NCBI RefSeq assembly: GCF_963169125.1
Contig: NC_084795.1
Location: forward strand, 193,538,214 to 193,602,213
Reading direction: 5' to 3'
Source of the DNA: Humulus lupulus
Lineage: Eukaryota; Streptophyta; Magnoliopsida; Rosales; Cannabaceae
Length of the DNA stretch: 64,000 nucleotides
In this document: positions 55,023 through 64,000 of the stretch, piece by piece
Layout: the number at the start of each line of letters is the position of its first letter
Numbering within the stretch: position 1 is the stretch's first letter
Program-made: the position numbers and the translations under genes
The notes under the pieces: model-generated
What the model was told of the DNA's origin: nothing
The model's input: the letters and a program-made list of their open reading frames with translations, nothing else
The model's database searches: none

Positions 55023-57035
55023 ATGGATAACTGTAACATTTTGAGTTGGAATATTAGAGGGCTTAATAGTTCTAATAAGCACAGCCCTGTTAGCGACCTT
55101 TGTAGCAGAAATAAAATAGGAGTTGGTGGTTTTTTAGAGACTAAAATGAAGGGAAGTAAAATTAGAGAGTTCATGGAACATCAGTTTCCGAATTGGGAGT
55201 TTCACACAAGTTTAGTTATTAAAGGCCGACTGTTGATAGTTTGGAGAAAGATCTTTGTTAAAGTCAAGATTCTTGAGGAATCTAATCAGTTTGTTCATTG
55301 TTTGGTGAAGTTGGTTGGTGTGCAACAAGATTTTTTTGTCACTTTTGTGTATGGTTTTAATTCGATTGAAGGAAGGAGAATTCTCTGGGAAGGGTTGCAA
55401 AGGCCTGCTCTTATGGACAAAGCTTGGTTAATTTTAGGGGACTTTAATGCCCCCTTTTCAGGTAAGGACAGATCTGGTGGTAAGCCTATTTCAGCTTTAG
55501 AATTGGTTGATTCCATTCGGTAGCTTGAGGGTGATCATGTTGAGCTTCTAAAAAGTGTAGGTTCATATTTTACTTGGACTAATAACCAAAATGGTGCAGC
55601 TAGAATATACTCGAAAATAGACCATGTTCTGATGAATGAGAAATGGATTGATTTGTTCCCTCAGTCCACTGCAGTTTTTAGATGGGAAACCATTTCAGAC
55701 CACTGTTCCTGTCTAGTTAGCACTCAGCCTTTAGAGAAGCTGGGGCTAAAGCTCTTTCGTTTCTATAACTATTGGACAGAGCACCATGAATTTCGAGAGC
55801 TGGTTTTATATAGCTGGAGGTCACCTATAAGAGCCACAGGTATAAAAGCAATCTTTCTTAAGCTGCTGAGACTTAAACACCAATTGAAAAATTTTAACAG
55901 GGACAAAATTGGTGATCTGAAATTAAACTATTATAAGGCTAAAGAGATCTACCAAGAAGCTCAATTGCAAGCTCAAGCCAACCCTCATGTATTTAGATAT
56001 CAGGAAGAAGAGAAGTTGGCTGGTGAATCTTTCTCAGTTCAGGAAAGCCTGTATCATAGCTTTTTAATCCAGAGGAGCAAAATAACTTGGCTGAGACAGG
56101 GAGATATGAATACTTCCTTCTTTCATGCTTTTTTGAAGAAGCGTAAAGCGGAAAATGGTATTGTCTCTTTCATCACGGAAGAAGGAAAATTAGTTGATAA
56201 TTTCTCTGAAGTTGTTTCTCATTTTGTGAGTCATTTGAGATGCTTTTTCGGGAGTCCTAGTTCGGCTACAGGCAGGATTAATATCCAGAATATTGAGATG
56301 GGTTCTAAACTTTCTGTTGAGCAGCAATTTAAGCTTCTTATTCCTTTTTCAAAGAAGGAGATTCGGGATACATTGTTTGGCATACCAATAACCAAATCTC
56401 CAGGACCTGATGGATTTGGTTCATGCTTTTTCAAAGCTATTAGGCATGATATAGGGGATGAAGTCTGTACTGCAATAACTCAGTGTTTTGAAACAGGTTG
56501 TTTCCCATCTGAGCTTCATGAAACAACCTTGTCTCTGATTCCTAAGGTAGCTAACCCTTCCCGGGCTGTTGACTATAGACCCATAGCCTGTTGCTCCACA
56601 TTGTACAAGTGCATGGCTAAATTGATTTGTAAGAGACTGGCCTTAGTTCTCCCTGATCTTATACAGCCAAATCAGGGAGCTTTTGTTAAAGGTCGCTTTA
56701 TAGCTCATAATATAATGATTTTTCAAGATCTCATCAAAAACTATGGGAGGGCTTCTACTTCACCAAGATGCGCTATCAAGATTGATCTAAGTAAGGCCTA
56801 TGACACAGTAGACTGGAGGTTTCTTGAGGACCTTTTAAAAGCTCTATGTTTTCCAATGAAATTCATAGGGTGGGTTATGTCTTGCGTGCGGAATACTTCT
56901 TATTCTCTACTGATGAATGGCAGAATTCAAGGAAAATTTAAAGGTGAAAAGGGGTTGCGACAAGGTGATCCCATGTCTCCCCTTTTGTTTGTTATTATAA
57001 TGGAATATTTGACAAGAAGTCTTCAACTAGCAGCG
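55023..57035 (+). pseudogene. LINE ORF2: endonuclease and reverse transcriptase, 3' part displaced
   Basis: 671 codons of one frame from ATG 55023, with a single TAG at 55521-55523 (a Gln codon would fit). The N-terminus is an apurinic-type endonuclease: ILSWNIRGLN, ETKMKG, then GDFNAPFSGKDRSGG and, after the stop, a region ending ISDHCSCL. RT begins near residue 440: KSPGPDGFGSCFF, LIPKVANPSRAVDYRPIACC, NQGAFVKGRFIAHNIMIFQD, IKIDLSKAYDTVDW and KGLRQGDPMSPLLFV. The catalytic YADD box is not in the window because the frame is cut at 57035 by the LTR TGTAACGACCC. About half the usual L1 ORF2 is present. Confidence 0.88.
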
Positions 57036-59324
57036 TGTAACGACCCAAATTCGCTATTAAGGCTTAAGGGCCTTGATTAGTGTGCCAGGAGGGCAGGTTG
57101 GGATTTATGTGTGATTTTATGAATTTAATGCATGGTTATGGTTTAAAGCATGTTATTTGGCTATTTGTTTAACTGAGATGCATGGCTATGTTTACTAGTA
57201 TGCATGTAGGCCCGGATCGTGTTAGAAGGGCGTAATTGTAATTTTGGCCATGTTGGGCATAACTGTATTGATATGTGATAATTGTATTCTGTGAATTGTA
57301 CCACGTGAGTGTGGTTTTATTGTTGTGATGCACGTGCCGAGACGGTCCTAGAGAGAAAATTAACTTAAGAGTCACAACGGGATTTTGTACCCGGCTCGGG
57401 AAGAGCCTAGGGGTACCTCGGGAATTTTATGGCTAAGTTGAGATTTAGCGGGTAACGGTTATTGGTGATTGAGTAACCTGGGTAACCATTAGTTACTGCT
57501 GTGAGTAACAAATTTAGTTGGAAAATGGTAGAATTGAAATATTAGTGAAAGGACTAGAGTGCCCTTGAGGACTTAGTTGGGAAAGGATTATTTGGAGGGG
57601 TAGCATGGTCATTTGGCAAGGGTAATATACAATTTTCAGCTGGGTTTTAGTGGGTCACGGTTTGGGTATTTAGGGTCATTTGATGCCTTGATAAAATTGG
57701 AAGAGAAGAAGAAGAAAGGAGAAGAGGTGTAGATGGGGCTGAAGTTTTGAGACCTAAGAGGAGGATCAAGGGAGCTTTTTAAGTGGATTCTCCATTTGAG
57801 GTAAGGATCTTGTGCACATCTAAGTTTTGATTTCTGTTTTGATTTGTAAAATCTAGAGCTTGAGTTAGTGTGTTTGAGTTTTTGGTTTGAGTTGCTGAAA
57901 ATAGGAATCAAAGGGTGGATTGTAGGATATGTTTGTGTGTTGAGCTTGAATCTAGTGTTTATGGGTTACTAGATGGTCTATGTGGGGTTTTGATTTGGTT
58001 TTGGGGCTTGGGTACCTGCTTGGGATGATTTGGAGTGGAGTTAGCTCGGGGAAAACGTAGGGAAAAACCCAGAAATCTGGGTTTCGCGTAGGAGCGCCGC
58101 GGCCCTGTTCTTGGGCGCCGCGGCGCAAGGCTATTTTTGGGCAGGGGGAGGCTTCTGACTTGTTGGGCGCCGCGGCCCTATTGGGCAGGGCGCCGCGGCC
58201 CTCTTAGGTAGCGCCGCGGCGCTAGGCCATTTTCAGGACTTGAAAGTTTTCATTTTTGAGCTTTTGCTCCGGGGGTTCTGGGGATGTTTCCGATGATTTG
58301 TTTTAGGAGTTTGGGAGTCCCGAGAGTGTGGGATTGGTCCCGAGAAGCGGTTTTTGATTTGATTAGTGTTGAGGGTATTTCTTGTGTGTTGTGACTAGGT
58401 TATTGGAGAGGCTCGTGCTAGTGGACCGTGCTCGCGGCTTTAGTGCATCAGGCGGCTCGGAATACAGGTAAGAAAACCGTAACAACCGAGAATAGGGCAT
58501 GGCCCCACTGTGTGATTGTAGGGCATGGCCCCAGATTGTATTATGTGCAAATGTTTAATCTTAAGTGAATCATGATGTGTGTGAATGATTATTTCGAACG
58601 TACTATATGTGTAATTATGATGAAATGAACGGAAAGGGCCGAGTACGGCGTAGGCCGGGGCGGCCGTGGGCCGAAAGTAACACCTAGCACATGGGATGCT
58701 ATAGTCAGGGCGGGGCCCGGTGGATACATGTGTTATGCTATATTCAGGGTGGGACCCAAGGGATACATGAGTTATCCTCGCGGTGAGAACCGATACCCCA
58801 GGGCTTTGGTAAGGTCTCTGGGGCGGCATGGCCGTGTTTGCTTAGTCTAATGGTTGACTTGTTTATTTGAGGATTATCTGTTATGATAAACTGTATACAT
58901 TGCATATGTTATATTCTGCATGAGTTTTCTTGCTGGGCTTCGGCTCACGGGTGCTCTGTGTTGCAGGTAGGGCAATGACTGAGTGAACCAACCATGAGTA
59001 CGGAGAGCGTGAAGCGACGCGTACATGTTTGGCCTGCCCGACTGCTTTGGTTGGGGGTTTATTTGAAATTGGCTGTAATAATCTAGGATTTTATAACTGA
59101 TCAACTGTAAACTTATTTCAAGATGTAAATAGTTTTCAAACCTTATTTTTGGGATCCCAATTGTTTAATACTAGAAGTTTTTATTGAGTCAACGCATTTT
59201 CAAAGATTACAGCCTTAACTTTTATTAGTCACACATTTGCTTCAAAACCTCGATTAGCGAGTTCATTGCACTGTTATGTCTTAAAACTCACTTAGTAACG
59301 GCTCTAAGGAAGTAGGGCGTTACA
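57036..59324 (+). repeat. 5' LTR (2289 bases)
   Basis: It starts TGTAACGACCC and ends AGTAGGGCGTTACA. GCGCCGCGGCGC-type motifs occur at 58094-58222. A conserved block lies at 58920-59050, and there is a possible intron from CAG/GTAAGA (58468) to TGTTGCAG (58966). It contains no coding region; short open frames are incidental. Confidence 0.93.
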
Positions 59325-59327
59325 ACT

Positions 59328-59339
59328 TGGTATCAGAGC
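59328..59339 (+). other. Primer-binding site, initiator-Met tRNA type
   Basis: TGGTATCAGAGC three bases after the LTR end matches the complement of the 3' end of plant initiator methionine tRNA, the usual primer of Tekay/Del elements. Confidence 0.9.
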
Positions 59340-62300
59340 GAGCCAAGGTTTATTGGTTCTGGAGATCGACCGAACATGTACGCTCGCTGTCAGTGACAAG
59401 CTCGACTCAGGGTTGGTTGGTATGAATGATTGACATGTTTGAATATATGTTTGAATGCCCTGTTTGCCTGCTTATTTATATGGAGCATGAGGAATGAAAT
59501 GACATATGCATGAGATACTGATAGGGCCTGGCCCTTGACTATTGCATGTTGGGATTGATGCATGCTGAATAATACTATTATGCATATGGATGAATATTGG
59601 CATAATGGTTCGCATATTGAGTGTATGTGGTTAATTTTCTGGATTTAATTCATTAGTTATATCTGTTTATTGGCTTGTATGAAGCATGGTGAGTATGGTT
59701 ATACTTAGTGATGATAGAATCTGGTAGCTAAATGTATATTATTGTGGATTTGACCTAGTATATGCTTGTGTGTGCATTACATCTGTGGATATTTGGATCT
59801 GGATGCGGTTTGGTTCAGAGTAGGAACCACAGAGTTCAGGAGTTTGGTCAGCTTTGGCAAATGAACTCGAGTTGTTGGTTCCTAGAAGGGTTTGGGGACC
59901 TGATATTGTGTTGAAAGGGGGGTTTTTAGATATAAGTTGGAGTTGAGATCTCCAGTTACCCCTGAGAGCAGCAGCAGAGGGTCACTAGTGTGTGGGTAGC
60001 TGTGGAGTTGTTAGTTGAGACGGGATAGAAGAACAGCGGATTTCTCTGGGGAAATAGCTGATTTTTATGCTTTAACAGTAAAGGTGACCAGTGTTGGTTT
60101 ACTGTGAGGTATGGACAGATAAAGGTATTATATGAGAGGTTTAAGGGGTGTTATCCTCGGGTTGTGAGGAGAGCTCGAGTTGGCAAGGGATTTATCAATA
60201 AACGAGCAGAGTTAATTCCACCCTTGGTTAAGAGGATGAGAGATCCTGATTAGAGGGTTGTGTTAAATGTTGAGGCAGGGAGATGCCTGGAAATGGTACT
60301 CGGGCTGAAGTACGGGCTTAATGGGTTGGGAAGAACCTAGATGATGAATGGTTAGAAGAGATTTTAAAGACATGATTTGCACCATGGAGACTGGTGGGCT
60401 TATAAGTTTGGTTTGGACTGTTGGGGGTAACAACAGTGTAAATCAATGGGTTTGGTGATTTGGGTAATTCATTTCGGAAAGTTATACTGATGGATGTATC
60501 CGGAATTGATGGCGACCCATTTAAGGATTTAAGATCGGGAATAGTCTAAGGTATTTGGGTTGCTCTGAGGTATGAGTTTATCGTCTGCATGAGGATGGCG
60601 GAGAGGGCCATGTTGTTCGAGGAACTAATGGTTGATGATTAGAGCATGAGTGCTAGAGCCGCAAGGGCGGTGCTTCCTTTGATGGAATTAGTAAAGATAG
60701 ATTCGTGATAATCAAGTTGAAAGAACCCCGGATAGTGTTGTGGCTTCTGGATTGCCAAGAAAAAGGGGAAAAGTCTGACTGATAAGACGGTACTTTTGTT
60801 GATAGAACGCAGCGAGGTCGAATTCTCAATTATGAGGTAAAAGGACTCCAGACAGTGCTTGGGCACCTAGATTGAGATTGGAAAGAAGCCTGATCGAAAA
60901 GGTAGTTATCGAGATGGCGAAAGGAACCAGGAGGTTAATTGGTATGCACATGAGGAAAGGGTTTGCCACCTGAGAGGAGGCCAGGTGAGAGCATGACTTC
61001 TACGTAGAATGACTCGAGATGTTAGGATGGATTTCCCATGGTGCGGGAAACGGAGAACTGGAATGCATCGATACATTCGAGGTTCGAGGCTGAGTCCTCA
61101 AGGATAAGTATTTAACTGACGAGCTTATGCTTTGGACATGTAACGAACTGGAAGGGCTCGGTGTTGGGAATGTTCCGAGAGGGAGATGGACATAGAGAGG
61201 TTGCCTCAAAGGTGCCATTTGAGAGGCCGAGGACAGTAATACTTATTGAGAAGGAATTAGAAACTCTGGCAGATGAATTGTTGAGGATATCATCTGGAGT
61301 ACGTAAAGGAGATAGAGCTGATCAGTGGGAAAATTACGTGGGTATGTAAAGAAAGATTTAGGGGATACTTCAAGGTCAGGCTACAGATAGGATCGGTATA
61401 AGGAATGTTGTAAAAGACGGTTTTGGCCGACAGAAAGTCTATTGAAGCGATCGAAGGAATCTGAGCCTGGTGTAGCCAGTGTGCTATACTGCGGGGGTTG
61501 TTGGCATCGTCGGGTTAGAACAAAAGTTTAATGTTGGATACAAGATGGGACGATGTCCCCAAGAGTTGATCTACGACCTGGTTATTACCAGTTGGAAACC
61601 AAGGATAAAGACTTTTCGTGAATTGATTAGGTTGCACCGGGTAGGGTGTGAGGAATTGGTAACAAGGATTCTGGAACTGTTCAAGCTGCAGCAGCACAGG
61701 TAAATTCTTTAGGCGGAGAATGCGTGAACGGTATGGGCAAGTCCCCTTCAAGCTCACGAGCAGTGCATGTGGATTACTCCCAGACGGAAATGGTGAGCAA
61801 CTGATTATTATGCTGAAGACGTTAGTACCCAGAAGGCGGTGTCTCAGGTAAGGTTCTACGGAGTGTTAGTTTGGGAGTCGTCAAGAGTATTCAGAATAGA
61901 GCTACAAGAAGAAAGGACAGGTATGAGGAGATTTGATCTGAAGCCGCAAAGAAGCTAATGAAGAACATCCGAAGAATTGAAGGCATAACAAGACTGGTAA
62001 GCGCGTCATCTATTGCACAAGCACCTCCGGAGATGACTACATCAGAGATGAGAAGAACAGTAAGACTTGAGGTTAGACAGATTGAGTGGTGTCAAATCAG
62101 AAAGAAATTCAGAAGACAAGGTAAGATTTGATTGGTTACGGACGATGATGGAAATTGTGTGTGTTATGATTAAGTAAAGAGTGATGGAATAAAGGACTTG
62201 ATCTATGACGAGGACATGGATTTGTGGGGGTGCATCACGGATTATGCACGCCCAGGCGCATCTGGCGCGAGGTTGGATCGAACTTTACGGGAGACGAAAG

Positions 62301-63784
62301 TATGAACCTGGTTGATACACTTAGAACGTTAAGTTGACAGTTATGCATATCATAAGGTGCTTGAGTATTGGGTATTAGTAAGAAATATAGCGTTGAGACA
62401 CAGAGATGGTGAAAAGTAAGGGACAGATGATCAGTGTTTGAAATCCTCGATTGAGCGAGGGGAGTTATAATTGGAGACGGAACTCCTAGCTGTGAGGCAT
62501 GTGTCAGTCAGGGGATAGCGCCATAGACTGTAATAGAGTGGACAAGGCGACGACTGAGATTGGCGTAACGCTAGTAGGTATGATTAGCTGGTGAGTGTCA
62601 ATGATCTATGGAATTCAAAGTGTTGGCTTGAGTTGAAGCAGGGAAGGACCTGCTAAAGTAGTACAAGTTGGGATACCAGGAATGGATGAAGGATCCAATT
62701 AGATTTGGTTTATGAACGAGAATTCTGAATGGACATCATTCCACTTCCTAGGGTACGTCGTACCGGGAAGGACGAGCGGGTGACAGAGTCTAGTGTTTTT
62801 CCTTTGGACCCCGAAGGGTTAGGTGATGTGGTGGCGTATCGCGGGAATAGACCACATTAGACCTTAAGTAAGGTATCCACATAAGAAAAGTTTTAACTCA
62901 GTTGATCGAGTTAGTGTAGTTGGGTCAAGTGAACTAGTTTCGGGATGGAACGTCGATGATATTGAATGGAGACCCTATAGTATTTTAAATTTTTGGAATG
63001 GATTTAGTGAACGAAAAGAACAGAGTGGGAACCTGGAATTATCAATTGATTGCAAGTGAAATGTCAGTCTGAAAGTTGATCAGATATCTTAAGGGATTGA
63101 GCGCTGGGTAGGCGAATACTTGAGGTATTAAGGGAAGTGTAATCCCTGATGAGTTAGTCGTGGTAGCAGTTGCTGGTGTCTGGTTAATGAAACGCGACAT
63201 AGGACATGGTAAAAGGTGAAGGATAGTGGATACTACTATTTGACAATGGCTCAGAGAGGAAGCCAGAGAGGCTGTTGGAATTCTTAAGGCAGGAGTGTCT
63301 GCCTATCTGCAAGAATAAAGAGCTTGTGAATTGTTAAATTATGAGGAAATAAAGCTCCGGAAGGAAAGAGTTGCATCTCTGCGTAATAACAGATGAGGAT
63401 CCGTAAGGTGTTCAGAGAAAGAAGGGAGAGTTCGAACTCTTGATTCAACATAAAAATTTCGAAGTTGTATTAAGTGTTAGGCCAGCGGGGCCTACAAGCT
63501 GATCCCACCTAGTAGAGGTGATGACGTTTGAGGATCTCTGGAATCAGGAATAAGACAATGAATTGGTCATTGTAATCTATGCAGACCCTGGGCTTCGGCA
63601 GGGTTGCGGTGTTAAAGAGGGGTTATCGAGAGTAAGGCTATTAGACGAGATCTTGCGAGCCAAGATTGTTCTCCTGAAAGAGCGTTGGTGGGAACTAAAG
63701 TAAGGCGATGGACCTTGGAGATTATGGTCAGATTGCGGGTTGCTGACTGATGTGTTTGGGTAAATTTCGAGGACGAAATTTTTA
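59340..63784 (+). other. Interior without recognisable gag or pol
   Basis: There is an AT-rich leader to about 59800, then purine-rich sequence full of stops in all frames. Short fragments hint at former coding, for example the GAGGACGAAATTT words at 63769-63781 that mark the pol end in Tekay elements. I could not trace RT, RNase H or integrase motifs. A translated search against Tekay pol would show whether remnants exist. Confidence 0.6.
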
Positions 63785-63799
63785 TGAGGAGGGGATAGT
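63785..63799 (+). other. Polypurine tract
   Basis: TGAGGAGGGGATAGT directly before the 3' LTR start at 63800, the same as the minus-strand tract at 597-609. Confidence 0.85.
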
Positions 63800-64000
63800 T
63801 GTAACGACCCAAATTCGCTATTAAGGCTTAAGGGCCTTGATTAGTGTGCCCGGAGGGCAAGTTGGGATTTATGTGTGATTTTATGAATTTAATGCATGGT
63901 TATGGTTTAAAGCATGTTATTTGGCTATTTGTTTAACTGAGATGCATGGCTATGTTTACTAGTATGCATGTAGGCCCGGATCGTGTTAGAAGGGCGTAAT
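63800..64000 (+). repeat. 3' LTR, first 201 bases
   Basis: Aligned without gaps to 57036-57236; I see two substitutions (near 63851 and 63861). It is truncated by the window end. Confidence 0.93.

Larger units (their letters stand above)
51190..57035 (+). mobile_element. L1-type LINE, interrupted twice
   Basis: ORF1 (51252-54952) and ORF2 (from 55023) follow the plant L1 order. ORF1 is split by a solo LTR (52275-54650) and ORF2 by an LTR element beginning at 57036. The 3' part of ORF2, the 3' UTR and any A-tail must lie beyond the window, after the 3' LTR. The 5' boundary is estimated. Confidence 0.85.
57036..64000 (+). mobile_element. Tekay-family LTR element with a decayed or non-coding interior
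   Basis: 5' LTR 57036-59324, primer-binding site 59328, interior to 63799, and start of the 3' LTR at 63800. The left flank is CAGCG (57031-57035); the matching one is outside the window. The 201 bases of 3' LTR that can be compared differ from the 5' LTR at two positions, so the insertion looks recent. The interior is about 4.5 kb and has no open frame above 80 codons that resembles gag or pol. Either it is a non-autonomous (LARD-like) form or its coding part is heavily degraded. Confidence 0.85.

Noticed and set aside
59340..63784. Host gene or gag-pol in the interior of the last element
   Set aside because: Stops occur often in all frames and no RT, integrase or protease motif could be read; listed as interior without recognisable coding sequence.

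Overview
This window is plant nuclear DNA, almost certainly from a transposon-rich angiosperm. The evidence is Ty3/gypsy elements of the Tat and Tekay/Del types, an L1-type LINE whose ORF1 has the plant DUF4283-like plus zinc-knuckle layout, and long solo LTRs. I found no convincing host protein-coding gene, rRNA, functional tRNA or CRISPR array. Nearly every long open frame belongs to a mobile element or is a by-product of repetitive DNA. I cannot name the species.

Layout. Positions 1-1249 carry the 3' end of a Tekay-like element on the minus strand. It abuts a Tat-type gypsy remnant on the plus strand (Tat-A, 1250-8598) that keeps part of its integrase and an antisense ORF (aORF). Tat-A is interrupted by a solo LTR (2323-4602) and cut off by another (from 8599), which itself hosts a further solo LTR (8813-11151) and a minus-strand Tat element (Tat-D, LTR at 11704-13132, aORF at 13743-14660). 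A second plus-strand Tat remnant (Tat-E, about 16900-48206) has been opened by successive insertions: a solo LTR at 19681-23936 with a reversed one inside it, and a reversed solo LTR at 27559-46839. The latter holds a plus-strand solo LTR (28341-30667) and a very young, nearly complete Tat element (Tat-C, 30702-45193). Beyond 48207 there is AT-rich DNA with an LTR fragment, a MITE-like palindrome split by a Tat-type solo LTR, and an L1 LINE (about 51.2 kb onward). The LINE ORF1 is split by a solo LTR (52275-54650). Its ORF2 is interrupted at 57036 by an LTR element whose 3' LTR runs off the window.

One family of about 2.0-2.4 kb LTRs (TGTAACG... to ...CGTTACA) supplies about a dozen copies. 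Six insertions have both ends and perfect 5-bp target duplications. The family is tied to Tekay-like chromoviruses by the copy at 1-596, which sits next to Tekay integrase and chromodomain sequence, and by the initiator-Met primer site at 59328.

The most interesting material is (1) the antisense gene shared by four Tat elements here, with Transposase_28-like, low-complexity and coiled-coil parts, spliceable introns in Tat-C and its own TATA-like site; (2) Tat-C, whose LTRs differ by a single 1-base indel although gag and the aORF carry stop codons that all look like C-to-T changes in CG/CHG contexts; (3) tandem repeats in the pol-aORF spacer and in a Tat LTR; (4) conserved splice-like signals and a conserved block in the Tekay-type LTRs; and (5) a terminal LTR element with young LTRs but an internal region without usable coding sequence.
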